From Aeromonas rivipollensis (GTDB taxonomy: Bacteria; Pseudomonadota; Gammaproteobacteria; Enterobacterales; Aeromonadaceae): a stretch of DNA of 64,000 bases. The stretch covers positions 2,724,501 to 2,788,500 of the forward strand of contig NZ_CP149130.1 of the NCBI RefSeq assembly GCF_037811135.1, in the 5' to 3' direction. This document shows, one piece after another, positions 38,138 to 47,381 of this stretch. The translations under genes were made by a program, and so were the position numbers. The notes below the pieces were generated by a model. That model had not been told where the DNA came from, did not search any database, and worked only from the letters and a program-made list of their open reading frames with translations. The stretch's first letter is position 1. Every line of letters starts with the position of its first letter.

Positions 38138-39136
38138 TCACTCCTGCACACAAATGGTCACGAAGGGATCACTCGGCGGCTGGCCAAGAAAGGTACTCCA
38201 CCCCAGGCGGGCACTCTGCTCCTCCCCCAGCCGCAGCCCCCTGGCCTGCTCCTGGCCGAAACCAAGTCGCAGATCCCAGGCCAGCTGATCGCGCAGGATG
38301 AAGGAGACAAAGGTCACCAGGGCGGGGAAGTGCTCCCCGTTCGGCAGAAACCCGAGAAACTGCCCAAAACTCAGGTTGTTGATCTTCAATAGAAACTTGC
38401 CCGCACAGTCATTCACCTTGTCGCCGATGACAAAATCGTCCCCCAGGGTGGCGCAGGCGCTGCCCAGCCGGTTTTGCTGGTCCTGATGAATGGGTACCCT
38501 GCGCCATTGCCAGGCACTCACCTCCACCTGCGCCAGATCGAAACAGTGCGCCACCAGACCGGCCACCACCTCGGGGGAGCGGCTGGGGCTGGCCAGCAGC
38601 CCTGCATAGGAGAGCATCTTGGCGCGGTTGACCGGCAGGCTCTGGCAGACCGCCTCGTTGCCCAGCCCCACCAGGGCGAACATCAGGCGGGAGAAGCCAT
38701 CCTTGCCGTTGTCCTGAAAGCGCACGTGATAGCGATACTTGCGCCAGATCCGGTGCAGCAGGGTCAGCAGACGGTGGTGGAAAAAGTCCAGAAAGAGACC
38801 CAGCTTCTGCTCCCCCTGGGCGTATTCCCACGCCAGGGAGTCCAGGTAGTAGCCGGGCATGGGCGACTGGCTGCCGTGCAGGCCGAGGAAGGCCACTTCC
38901 AGCTCGTGGCGCCCCTTGCCATCGCGGCCGATCTGCAGCACGTCGCTGGTGGGAAAACCGAGGGAGGCGGTCGCCTTGAAGCGGATCCCCTCATCCCCGG
39001 GCAGGTGATCGAGCCTGCGCTCCTGATCGGTACCGTCCAGCCGGTTGAGCAGTTCAACCAGCTGGAAGAAGCAGAAGCGGGGCGCGTCCCTGGCGGACGT
39101 CACATCAGGGAGTGCTGACCGATCTGGACTGGCCAC
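38138..39136 (-). CDS. tssG: TssG/VasB baseplate protein
   Basis: A 332-residue baseplate wedge protein with the family opening FCFFQLVELLNRL and segments SLGFPTSDV and LGLHGSQSPMPGYYLD. The start is GTG at 39136, eight bases after AAGGAG, giving a 37-base overlap with tssF. It acts with TssF, TssE and TssK in the baseplate. Confidence 0.93.
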   Translation of the reverse strand: MASPDRSALPDVTSARDAPRFCFFQLVELLNRLDGTDQERRLDHLPGDEGIRFKATASLGFPTSDVLQIGRDGKGRHELEVAFLGLHGSQSPMPGYYLDSLAWEYAQGEQKLGLFLDFFHHRLLTLLHRIWRKYRYHVRFQDNGKDGFSRLMFALVGLGNEAVCQSLPVNRAKMLSYAGLLASPSRSPEVVAGLVAHCFDLAQVEVSAWQWRRVPIHQDQQNRLGSACATLGDDFVIGDKVNDCAGKFLLKINNLSFGQFLGFLPNGEHFPALVTFVSFILRDQLAWDLRLGFGQEQARGLRLGEEQSARLGWSTFLGQPPSDPFVTICVQE

Positions 39137-40866
39137 AGGTAACGCTCCTTGTTGTCGAGATTGACCACCTCAAGCAGGTGGAAGGCATTGACGCTGGCAT
39201 AAAGCGAGAAGAAGTGGGCCAGCACTGTGCTGAACAGATAGAGCTCCCCTTCGCTGCCAAAGGCGGACTGGCGAATGGAGAGCACCGACTTGAGCCCGCG
39301 CACCGGCATGCCCCGCACCAGCCTGTCTACCGGGCTGGTTTCGATCTGCTCTATCCCCGCCAGCCGCTTGCGCGACGCCTGCTCCGCCTGCTTGTCGTGC
39401 AGCGCCGGGAAATCGTAGGTGCGCAGCACCTGCACCAGTGCATCGCGGCGCAGCAGGGAGACATAGTTGAGCGAGAGGTTGGAGATCAGCGTCCAGTGCA
39501 GGCTGCCATCGAGGGCCGGTCGCAACGGCCGGGTCGGCCGGATCAGGTTGCGGAAGGTGGCAAACGAGGGCGAGCTGCCGGTGGGCACGCAGATGCTGCC
39601 CACCTTGAGACGGGCGGCACGGGAGCGGTTGGTGCAGGTCAGGGTGACAGAGATGGACTCATCCAGATTGACTGTGGTGGTTTCATCCCCCCGCACGAAG
39701 GAGAGGCTGTGCTCGAAACCGTCGCCGCTCACCGACTCTCTGACCCGCACCCGGTAATAGAGCGCCAGCCGCTGCTTGGCCCGCTCTATCTGGTGCTGGA
39801 AACTCTCGAACGGCTGATAGATGCGCGGCGTACCGCGGGAGCGCCCCAGGTTACCCTCGACCCAGCCCTCGACCTCATCGACCGAGAAGATCTCGAAGCT
39901 GTCCGCATGGCGATAACTCGCCTTGAGGGGGTACTCCGTCTGGCGGCCGTTGAGGTTGACCGGCTCGCTGTCGTGCTGGAACAGATTGATGGCCGGCACG
40001 CAGTTGAGCATGAAGGAGTCGGGGCGGATCTTGAGTTCCGCTGGCAGGGGCCGGTCGAAACAGAAGTGGATCTTGAATTCGCTCACCGGCAGTGGCTGTT
40101 TGGGCCAGTCGCCACCGCAGAGTTCGAAGAAGAGGAAGCTCTCCGGGAAGCAGAAGTACTCCTGCAGGATCCGGTAGCCGGAGTAGACGTTGTTCGGATA
40201 GGGCAGGAGCGCATCGTCGCGCTCGAAGCCGACGGGCTTGAGCGCCTTGGCCTCCTGACGAAAGCGCTTGCCGTCGATCTCCAGCTCTATGTGGGAGAGC
40301 TGGTTGGAGAGCCAGAAGTAGAGCTCATAGGCGGTGTAACTGTCGCCACCGAGGAAGAAACGCAGCTTGTCCAGCTGCAGTTCGCTCAATGGCAAGGGGG
40401 CATGCAGGGCGATATCCAGCGAAATGGTGGAGAGATCGTTGCCGCTTTGGGCAGCGATGTGGCGGATATCGGCCGGATAGACCCAGGCATCGTGACTGGT
40501 CTGGAAGTGACAGGTCACCTCGTCCATGGGCAGGCTGTCGAGCTGGCAGCCTTGCTTCACCAGCGCCGGCTGGGTGATGGCTCCCGGTATCACCGAGAAC
40601 TGCATGATGGTCATGCTGGGCACGGGGCGCAGATAGTTGGGCCAGAGCATATTGAGCAGACCGTGAGTCAGCTCGGGGAACTCATCCTCTATCTTGGCGC
40701 GCAGATTGCCGGTGAGAAACGCGAAGCCTTCCAGCAGGCGTTCCACGTCCGGATCGGTATTTTGCTCCGACAGGAAACGGGTGAGTTCGGGATGCGCATC
40801 GGCAAATTCGCGCCCTTGCAGGCGCAAAAATGCCAATTCATCCCTGAAGTAATGTTCCAGCGACAT
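39100..40866 (-). CDS. tssF: TssF/VasA baseplate protein
   Basis: A 588-residue protein of the ImpG/VasA family. It starts MSLEHYFRDELAFLRLQGREFA, with the conserved PDVERLLEGFAFLTGNLRAKI (given as landmarks at residues 38-60) and PELTHGLLNMLWPNYLRPVPSM. It is the largest baseplate wedge subunit. It follows tssE by 5 bases. Confidence 0.95.
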   Translation of the reverse strand: MSLEHYFRDELAFLRLQGREFADAHPELTRFLSEQNTDPDVERLLEGFAFLTGNLRAKIEDEFPELTHGLLNMLWPNYLRPVPSMTIMQFSVIPGAITQPALVKQGCQLDSLPMDEVTCHFQTSHDAWVYPADIRHIAAQSGNDLSTISLDIALHAPLPLSELQLDKLRFFLGGDSYTAYELYFWLSNQLSHIELEIDGKRFRQEAKALKPVGFERDDALLPYPNNVYSGYRILQEYFCFPESFLFFELCGGDWPKQPLPVSEFKIHFCFDRPLPAELKIRPDSFMLNCVPAINLFQHDSEPVNLNGRQTEYPLKASYRHADSFEIFSVDEVEGWVEGNLGRSRGTPRIYQPFESFQHQIERAKQRLALYYRVRVRESVSGDGFEHSLSFVRGDETTTVNLDESISVTLTCTNRSRAARLKVGSICVPTGSSPSFATFRNLIRPTRPLRPALDGSLHWTLISNLSLNYVSLLRRDALVQVLRTYDFPALHDKQAEQASRKRLAGIEQIETSPVDRLVRGMPVRGLKSVLSIRQSAFGSEGELYLFSTVLAHFFSLYASVNAFHLLEVVNLDNKERYLWPVQIGQHSLM

Positions 40867-40871
40867 TGAGA

Positions 40872-41303
40872 TCAGACCATGCGGTAGTGACGGTGGCTGT
40901 CCATATGGACGTTGAACGAGGTAACCTGCTCGATATGCTCCAGTCTCACGTGGGCCGTCACCTGAAACGACATCTCAAGCGGGCTCGCCTGATGGTCGGG
41001 TGAACGCACATCCACATGAATGATCCGCGGCTCATAGCGGCGGATGCATTGCCGGATCGCCTCACGGATCCGCCCACGGATGTCGGCGCTGCCCTGGGTG
41101 GCATCATTGAGATCGATGACACCGAGCTCGGGCGCGCTGCGGCAATTGCCGGGGCGAGTGTTGAGGATCTGATCGAGCTGGCGTTTGACCGAGTCGATCA
41201 GCTCCTCAACGTCCGATTGGGGGGAGGAGACAAGCCCCTCCCCCCGGATCCGGTCAAACAGACTGGCCGCATTGCCTCTATCCCAGGAAGAGAGATACGG
41301 CAT
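40872..41303 (-). CDS. tssE: TssE, gp25-like baseplate protein
   Basis: A 143-residue gp25-like protein. The EDLNTR-type region reads QILNTRPGNCRSAPELGVIDL, and IRQCIRRYEPRI follows. TssE initiates sheath polymerisation from the baseplate. It lies 6 bases after tssC. Confidence 0.93.
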   Translation of the reverse strand: MPYLSSWDRGNAASLFDRIRGEGLVSSPQSDVEELIDSVKRQLDQILNTRPGNCRSAPELGVIDLNDATQGSADIRGRIREAIRQCIRRYEPRIIHVDVRSPDHQASPLEMSFQVTAHVRLEHIEQVTSFNVHMDSHRHYRMV

Positions 41304-41309
41304 CGGGCA

Positions 41310-42788
41310 TTATTCCTTGTCCAGACGACCCACCAGGGACAGCTCGAAGCTGGCCCCCATGTACTTGAAGTGCGGGCGCACGGCCATGGCGACCTGATAC
41401 CAGCCCGGCTCCCCTTCCACGTCCAGCACCTTGATCTGGGCGGCACGCAGCGGGCGACGGCTGCGCACGTCTGCCGGCGGGTTTTCCTGATCGGCCACGT
41501 ACTGCTTGATCCAGCCGTTCAGCTCACGCTCCAGATCCTGACGCTCCTTCCAGGAGCCGATCTGCTCGCGCTGCAGCACCTTGATGTAGTGCGCCAGGCG
41601 ATTGATGATGAACATGTAGGGCAGCTGGGTGCCGAGCTTGTAGTTGGTCTCGGCTTCCTTCCCTTCCTTGGTGTTCGGGAACACCTTGGGTTTTTGCACC
41701 GAGTTGGCGGAGAAGAAGGCCGCGTTGTCGCTGTCCTTGCGCATGGTCAGGGTGATGAAACCCTCTTCGGACAGCTCGTATTCACGACGGTCGGTGATGA
41801 GCACCTCGGTCGGGATCTTCGCCTGCAGCTGACCCATGGCCTCGTAGACATGCACCGGCAGATCGTGGATGGCACCGCCGCTCTGGGGACCAATGATGTT
41901 CGGGCACCAGCGATACTTGGCGAAGCTGTCGGTCAGGGAGGTGCCCATCAGATAGGCGGTGTTGCCCCACAGGTAGTGGTCGTGATCCGAGCTGATGTCT
42001 TCCTGATAGTTGAAGCCCTTGATGGGGTTTTCGGTCGGATCATAGGGCAGACGAGCCAGGAAACGCGGTGCGGTCAGCCCCAGATAGCGGGCATCTTCCG
42101 ATTCACGCAGGGAGCGCCACTTGGTGTAGGACGGGCCTTCGAAGACCGACTTGAGATCCTTGATGGACGGCAGATCGGTGAAGCTGTCCACGCCAAAGAA
42201 GGCAGGTGCGACAGAGGAGATGAAAGGTGCGTGGGCCATGGCGCCCACCGCACTGACATACTGCATCAGCTTGATGTCGGGGGAGCTGTGAGTGAAGGCA
42301 TAGTCGCCGATCACGGCGCCGACAGGCTGGCCGCCAAACTGGCCGTAACCGGTCGAATAGACATGCTTGTAGAGGCCGGACTGGGTGATCTCGGGCGAGA
42401 ACTCGAAATCTTCCAGCAGCTCTTCCTTGGTCGCATGGAGCACCTGGATCTTGATGTTTTCACGAAAATCGGTGCGATCCACCAGCAGCTTGAGGGAGCG
42501 CCAGGAGGACTCCAGCTCCTGCACCTCTTTGGCGTGCAGGATGACATCCATCTGCTTGCTCAGCTTCTTGTCGAGCTCGACAATCATGCTGTCCACCAGC
42601 GCCTTGTTGACCGGCTCCGAGGTGGTACCGCTGTCCAGAATGTTGGCGATCAGGGCGGCAACCCCCTGCTTGGCGACACTGTATCCCTCATCCACCGGGG
42701 TGATGCGGGCCTGCGCCATGATTTCGTCCAGCAAGGACGAGGAGGCCGCACTCGCCCCCGCTTGAACCTGTTCTTCGACCAAAGACAT
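41310..42788 (-). CDS. tssC: TssC/VipB large sheath subunit
   Basis: A 492-residue sheath protein. Family landmarks are ILHAKEVQELESSWRSL (about residue 83), GQPVGAVIGDYAF, and the C-terminal ISLVG-like SFELSLVGRLDKE. With TssB it forms the contractile sheath around the Hcp tube. Its order behind tssB is universal. Confidence 0.96.
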   Translation of the reverse strand: MSLVEEQVQAGASAASSSLLDEIMAQARITPVDEGYSVAKQGVAALIANILDSGTTSEPVNKALVDSMIVELDKKLSKQMDVILHAKEVQELESSWRSLKLLVDRTDFRENIKIQVLHATKEELLEDFEFSPEITQSGLYKHVYSTGYGQFGGQPVGAVIGDYAFTHSSPDIKLMQYVSAVGAMAHAPFISSVAPAFFGVDSFTDLPSIKDLKSVFEGPSYTKWRSLRESEDARYLGLTAPRFLARLPYDPTENPIKGFNYQEDISSDHDHYLWGNTAYLMGTSLTDSFAKYRWCPNIIGPQSGGAIHDLPVHVYEAMGQLQAKIPTEVLITDRREYELSEEGFITLTMRKDSDNAAFFSANSVQKPKVFPNTKEGKEAETNYKLGTQLPYMFIINRLAHYIKVLQREQIGSWKERQDLERELNGWIKQYVADQENPPADVRSRRPLRAAQIKVLDVEGEPGWYQVAMAVRPHFKYMGASFELSLVGRLDKE

Positions 42789-42824
42789 ATTTTTTCCTTA
42801 TCAGTCAGTCAATTAATCTGCGGA

Positions 42825-43328
42825 TCACTCGGCAGGCTTAATCAGATCCAGCTCTTTGAGCAGTTGCTCGCGAGCCTCGTCACTGGACAGCAGATCCTGC
42901 AAACGATTGCGGAAGGACGGGATATTTCCCAGGGGTCCTTTCAGGGCAACCAGGGCCTCACGCAGTTCCAGCAGCTTGCGCAGCTCGGGAACCTGCTGGG
43001 CCACGCTGTCGGGGGTGAAGTCTTCCAGAGACTGGATCTTGATCGACACTGGCAACTCGTCCTGGCTGTTTTCTTCCAGACGGTTGGGAACGGAGAACTT
43101 CAGCTCCAGTGCAGATTCTTTCATGACAGAGGAAAAATTATTCTTGTCGATGGAGACGGTCTGACGCTCCTCAATGGGGGTCTCTTCCGTGCGTCCTTTC
43201 ATATTGCCAACCACCATCATGGTCAACGGAAGCTCTATTTCCGCCTGTTGACCACCGGTTGCCGGCACATATTTGATATTGATACGCTCTTTGGGCGCAA
43301 CAGTGGCGCCATCAATTCCTTTTCCCAT
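42825..43328 (-). CDS. tssB: TssB/VipA small sheath subunit
   Basis: A 167-residue sheath protein with ELPLTMMVVGNMKGR near residue 35 and the C-terminal LLKELDLIK. It is the first gene of the structural cluster. The ribosome site is weak (GAGC just before the ATG). Confidence 0.95.
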   Translation of the reverse strand: MGKGIDGATVAPKERINIKYVPATGGQQAEIELPLTMMVVGNMKGRTEETPIEERQTVSIDKNNFSSVMKESALELKFSVPNRLEENSQDELPVSIKIQSLEDFTPDSVAQQVPELRKLLELREALVALKGPLGNIPSFRNRLQDLLSSDEAREQLLKELDLIKPAE

Positions 43329-43870
43329 GCTCTAAATACCAAGTTAAGGATCCATGAAGACCCTAAAGCTTATAGCCAATGCATCTGTCAGCAACTGTAA
43401 CAAATGACAGTTGACGGGATCGGCAGGGATCCTGACAAAAAAACATCAGCCGACGGTGTATTCTCGATATATGACAAGGCGAGGCTTGGCAACCGAGAAC
43501 ACAGTATGCATCTTGTTACTTAATACAACCCGATAACGTCTCTACTCTTTGTTAGAGATCATCTTGGCTAGAGAGCCATTTGCGACAAATGGTATATTTT
43601 CAAATACAGATCAGTCAACAATAAAATATTTAAGATGGATTTAAAAACAAGAAAAAATAAAAAATATCAGTTAAAACATGAGGTTGCAATCATGCTGTCG
43701 AACTTAACACTGCATTGTGTCAAACAAGCGTAAATCAGAAAAGCCATTATTCATGTAGGATAAATCTGATATTTACCCAAGAGATTAAATGAACTTCACA
43801 TCATGAAAAGGTCAATCGACAACCTATTTCAAGATTGATTTTGTAACAAAAAGTGTCTACTGATAAATAA
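43329..43870. other. AT-rich region upstream of the T6SS cluster
   Basis: This 540-base gene-free stretch is far more AT-rich than its neighbours and must hold the promoter of tssB onward. I searched the - strand for the sigma-54 pattern GG-N10-GC in TGGCA context and found none, so the structural cluster is probably not VasH-dependent. No convincing sigma-70 pair could be chosen by eye. Such AT-rich leaders are typical H-NS targets (inference). Confidence 0.5.
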
Positions 43871-43872
43871 GA

Positions 43873-43903
43873 AAGCCGCCATGAGGTGGTTTCATGACGG
43901 CTT
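43873..43903 (-). terminator. Hairpin terminator downstream of the Sel1 gene
   Basis: AAGCCGCCATGA / TCATGACGGCTT forms a 12-bp stem with one mismatch and a 7-base loop. On the - strand it is followed by TCTTATTTAT, and it lies about 100 bases past the Sel1 gene stop. Confidence 0.6.
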
Positions 43904-44000
43904 CATGACTGATTAGTGACAAGAGAACCGGAGCAATATGAGGGAAAAGATATCATTCATTCACTGCGAATATGTGACATCGGCAACCATATTCATGGCG

Positions 44001-45386
44001 CTAAATGTCGTTGCGTGGCTGCATCAGCTGTCGGTTTTTTTCCAGTGTCACAAACCAGTGCTGCGCCAGTTTCTGTCCGGCTCCCTTCTCTTGTTCTGTC
44101 ATGCCTTTTTCCAGCTCACGGCTGGCGGCAGTCGCATCTGTATTGCCATCCGTGGCTGCCAGCAAATACCATGCATAGGCATGCAATCTGTTGCGAGGCG
44201 CACCCCAGCCCTGTTCACGCATGGTGCCCATCCGATACTGCGCCTGTCGGTGGTTGGCATTTGCCGCCAGTCGGTACTGTTTCAATGCAAGACTGTAATC
44301 CGCCTCGCCGCCGAGCCCCAGCCGCAACATCTCGCCATAGGCATAGCGGGCATCCACATTGCCTTCACCCGCCGCAAGGGAAAGGCTCTGGCGAGCCGCC
44401 TTCAGCTCCCCCCTCTCCTGCTGCAAGATTGCCAGCTCAAGCTGAGCCTGACTCACACCGCCAGCAGCGGCCAGAGTCAGCCAATGTTCACGGGCAACCG
44501 CATCGGTCTGCTGCAGGCTCAACTGGTATTCGGCCTCATGGAAACCCTGGCCTGCGGCCAGCTCCAGCCAGTACCGGCCCAGCGCCAGATCCTGGGGCAC
44601 CTGTTCACCCTCCAGATAGGCCTGTCCCAGCCACAGCTGAGCTGATGGGGAGCCCGCATTGGCGGCACGCTGATAAAGGGGAAACGCCTCTGTCATATTT
44701 GCTTGGCGAGCCAGGGTCAACAAGGCATCCGGCTGCTGCTGGGCGGCTGCCTTTTCGTACCAACGCAGGGCAAGGTCGGGACGCTTGCTCACCCCCTTGC
44801 CCTGCTCATAACGCAGGCCGAGCCGATATTGGGCGTCACGATTCCCCTGCTCGGCGGCCTTTTCCAGCCACTGAACCGCATCGGCATCGGCGCCGGGCTG
44901 GCTGGCGTACCACTCTCCCAGGACCAACTGAGCACCGACATGATCCCGTTTGGCAGCCTGCTCGAACCAGTCGAGACACGCGCTTACCAGCTTGTCCTGG
45001 TGCTGATGCTGGCACTCCTTGCCGAGTTGATAGCTGGCGTCGCGATTGCCCAGCTTGGCCGAACGCTGCCACCAGTCATGGGTCAGCCTGGGGTTCTTGG
45101 GTTCACCCAAACCAGCCTGATACCAGCTCCCCACCTGCAGCGCCGCTTTACCGCGAATATCGGCATCCGCCGCCAAAGGCCCGGTTTGCTCCGCGGCCTG
45201 CTTCATCCAGCGCATGGCCTCTGGATAATCGGGCTTGGCGGCCAGACGATTGGCCAGCTCATATTGCGCCTTGCCCTGGCCCTGGCGGGCGGCTTGAGAG
45301 AGTTCAGACTCGGTGAGTGGTGTAGTTGTGGTACAAGCGGTTAACCAGCTGCTCGCCAGTGCCAACCATAATATGCGGTATGTCAT
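44001..45386 (-). CDS. Sel1-repeat lipoprotein
   Basis: A 461-residue protein. The signal ends in lipobox LTAC (Cys about residue 18), so it is a lipoprotein. The mature part is a chain of roughly ten Sel1-like repeats (for example GKAQYELANRLAAKPDYPEAM, residues ~38-58, and AEQGNRDAQYRLGLRYEQG). Sel1 proteins are protein-interaction scaffolds. It sits between the hcp/vgrG effector module and the structural cluster, so a T6SS accessory role is possible, but nothing in the sequence proves it. Confidence 0.8.
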   Translation of the reverse strand: MTYRILWLALASSWLTACTTTTPLTESELSQAARQGQGKAQYELANRLAAKPDYPEAMRWMKQAAEQTGPLAADADIRGKAALQVGSWYQAGLGEPKNPRLTHDWWQRSAKLGNRDASYQLGKECQHQHQDKLVSACLDWFEQAAKRDHVGAQLVLGEWYASQPGADADAVQWLEKAAEQGNRDAQYRLGLRYEQGKGVSKRPDLALRWYEKAAAQQQPDALLTLARQANMTEAFPLYQRAANAGSPSAQLWLGQAYLEGEQVPQDLALGRYWLELAAGQGFHEAEYQLSLQQTDAVAREHWLTLAAAGGVSQAQLELAILQQERGELKAARQSLSLAAGEGNVDARYAYGEMLRLGLGGEADYSLALKQYRLAANANHRQAQYRMGTMREQGWGAPRNRLHAYAWYLLAATDGNTDATAASRELEKGMTEQEKGAGQKLAQHWFVTLEKNRQLMQPRNDI

Positions 45387-45526
45387 TATCTATATCTGCG
45401 AATAATTAAGATGGGAGGGGTGGCTGCGTGTATAACACTTTCTGACCACCTGGTGTATTTGCTATTTCTCTTCAGCTCTCTTTAAAATTGACCGTGTTCT
45501 AGGGACCCTCATGCCGATACAAAGCA

Positions 45527-46072
45527 CTATTGCTCGTTCACATGGTCCAGCTTGACCAGGTCCAGACCCAGCTTACGCCCCTCATTTAACAGCTTATCGA
45601 GAATATCTGAGCGACAAATAAAGCCTGTATATTGATCTGCATCTAAATCCCAAAGCACGACTTCATATCCTCGCGCTTGCAGCCACAAGTCATAAAGCAC
45701 CAACATGCTCCAAACCGATGCATCCTCATCCGGCTCAGAGCAAATGAAGTGCTCCTTCAAACCATGAATATCCGCCAATGCGTTGCCCTGTAACTCAACT
45801 TCCTCGACGTCTCGCCAGTCGATATTGAGACATCCCCAATGCTCATCGGAATTCAGCGCAACAAGTATTGACACTATACCGTCCTGAAGCTCATCGGCAT
45901 TGGTATTCATCAGCGCGTTCACTCTGTCGACTCGGATCTCTTCAGGCAGAGGGGATAGCAACGTTGATAGAAACCACTTTTTTCTTCGTCTTTCGGCATA
46001 AACCATGGGTATCAACAGGGGAGACAAGATGATGACAGAGAGGAGCAGGAATACTTTTTTTATCACCTTCAC
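45527..46072 (-). CDS. Small membrane-anchored protein, DUF6630-like, in the VgrG-CNF module
   Basis: A 181-residue protein with an N-terminal helix (KVFLLLSVIILSPLLIPMVYA) followed by a polar domain with acidic character. The stretch IDWRDVEEVELQGNAL and the C-terminal GYEVVLWDLDADQYTGFI resemble DUF6630 proteins, from memory only. The start is taken as GTG at 46072, seven bases after GAGG. An ATG eight codons upstream lacks a ribosome site. It is the third ORF after the VgrG-CNF gene and is AT-richer than the core. A second immunity or adaptor role is possible. Confidence 0.6.
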   Translation of the reverse strand: MKVIKKVFLLLSVIILSPLLIPMVYAERRRKKWFLSTLLSPLPEEIRVDRVNALMNTNADELQDGIVSILVALNSDEHWGCLNIDWRDVEEVELQGNALADIHGLKEHFICSEPDEDASVWSMLVLYDLWLQARGYEVVLWDLDADQYTGFICRSDILDKLLNEGRKLGLDLVKLDHVNEQ

Positions 46073-46157
46073 TTGTTTTCCTCGACTGCTTTTCATACAA
46101 AACCACGGAACCAAGCAATGTCGCAATAGTATAAAAATGTCGCGCGGTTCGAGATAA

Positions 46158-46186
46158 ATCGATCATGCAGGCTATACATGATCGAT
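46158..46186. repeat. Perfect inverted repeat between two module genes
   Basis: ATCGATCATG / CATGATCGAT (10 bp) with a 9-base loop lies 9 bases past the stop of the PoNi-like gene. It has no long T-tract, so it may be a weak terminator, an RNA-stabilising hairpin or an operator. Confidence 0.6.
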
Positions 46187-46195
46187 AAATGCGGA

Positions 46196-47185
46196 CTACT
46201 CCTTTACCCAGAACAACATGTCATCCTCGTTGATATGGGTCTGCGAGGGCAGCCTCTGCCCTTTGCGCAGTTGCCACTGCTCATCGGTCAGGTTGCACCG
46301 CCAGTTGCCATCTTGCTCCGCCACTGAGCCCGGCATGGCAATGGGGTGTTGAGCCACTCGCAGTGCCTGCCATTTTTCTGCAATACCATTGTCTCTGGCA
46401 TAATCGACCAGATCCTTGGGGTAATAGCGCATCTCCCGATAGCTGCTGTCATCCAACTCATAGAGCAGGGTCACGAGCGCCGCTTCAAAGGCCCAATAGC
46501 CAAAATAAATGGCATGCTTTGCCTTGTGTCTGTCGTACCAATAGCACTCTTTACAGCCCTTGTACCATCCCTTGAGATATTGCTTGATACTCACCTGACA
46601 CTCAACCTTGGTGGGATTCACACCATCTCCCTTGATGGCATCGAATAAAGGGCGATAAACCTCTGGAATATAGGATTCGGGACCGCGAGGAAAACCGGGA
46701 TAGCCCAAGCGAGCCAACAATACGCTCCACAGCGGATCATCGTCTCCTTCCGGATTTTTGCTGATATAGCGTACCAACTCGGGCAGCATCTCATCCTGCT
46801 CATAGAGGATGCTTAAAGAGAACATCCAGAGCAGATATTGATATGCATCTTGCTCCCAATAATAAAAAACACTATCTAAAAACTCTTTCTTATGACGTAA
46901 CAGTTCTTTTTTTACTATCGAGAGACATGCTCTTACATCTTCGTGGGATGCACCACCAGAATAGAGGAGGATCGCATGTTCCAAGTTGTCCATGAACATA
47001 CTTTCACTGGCCATGGAGCGTGTAGGACGTCTATGCGGATCACTCCAGCGTTCGTGTAAAGGATCGTTTATTTTAGCCCACCAACATGGGTCAAAATATG
47101 ATGACTCTTTATAATCCTCTATCTGTTCTAAAAAAAATGGCTCAGATAGTAGTGGATCTCGACGCTGTTCAATAAACGAACTCAT
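46196..47185 (-). CDS. PoNi-like immunity protein (DUF1910/DUF1911)
   Basis: A 329-residue soluble protein without signal or membrane helix. The C-terminal part carries the DUF1911-type pattern: DPLWSVLLARLGYPGF, KHAIYFGYWAFEAALVTLL and YYPKDLVDYAR. DUF1911 proteins are the PoNi immunity proteins that neutralise PoNe nuclease effectors in the cytoplasm. Its start follows the 55-codon ORF by 9 bases, behind AGGAG. No PoNe nuclease is recognisable here, because the upstream VgrG carries a CNF-like domain. Either it is an orphan immunity gene or it guards against that domain. Confidence 0.75.
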   Translation of the reverse strand: MSSFIEQRRDPLLSEPFFLEQIEDYKESSYFDPCWWAKINDPLHERWSDPHRRPTRSMASESMFMDNLEHAILLYSGGASHEDVRACLSIVKKELLRHKKEFLDSVFYYWEQDAYQYLLWMFSLSILYEQDEMLPELVRYISKNPEGDDDPLWSVLLARLGYPGFPRGPESYIPEVYRPLFDAIKGDGVNPTKVECQVSIKQYLKGWYKGCKECYWYDRHKAKHAIYFGYWAFEAALVTLLYELDDSSYREMRYYPKDLVDYARDNGIAEKWQALRVAQHPIAMPGSVAEQDGNWRCNLTDEQWQLRKGQRLPSQTHINEDDMLFWVKE

Positions 47186-47194
47186 TCACTGCTC

Positions 47195-47362
47195 CTACTT
47201 GATCAAAATCGTACCTACGGCATTGGCTGACTTATCCAGCTTGGTTATCTGTATCACCTGACCAGACTTATTGACCACCATAAGCCAAGAGTCATAACCC
47301 TGCTCCTTTGACCAGGGCGAAACACGACCATCCTTTCGAGGTCGAAAACCTGACCTCATCAT
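47195..47362 (-). CDS. 55-codon ORF between VgrG-CNF and the PoNi-like gene
   Basis: A 55-residue ORF starts MMRSGFRPRKDGRVSPW and ends KSANAVGTILIK. It fits snugly between vgrG (19 bases before) and the PoNi-like gene (9 bases after), in the frame after the vgrG stop. A weak GGA lies nine bases before the first ATG. I recognise no family. It could be a true small gene or the last piece of a lost effector such as a PoNe nuclease, which would explain the PoNi-like neighbour. Both are inference. Confidence 0.4.
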   Translation of the reverse strand: MMRSGFRPRKDGRVSPWSKEQGYDSWLMVVNKSGQVIQITKLDKSANAVGTILIK

Positions 47363-47381
47363 ATGAATGTATCCAGTTTCC

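Noticed and set aside
43329..44000. Search for a sigma-54 promoter ahead of tssB
   Set aside because: No TGGCA-like sequence with GG-N10-GC spacing was found on the - strand, in contrast to hcp and PAAR.
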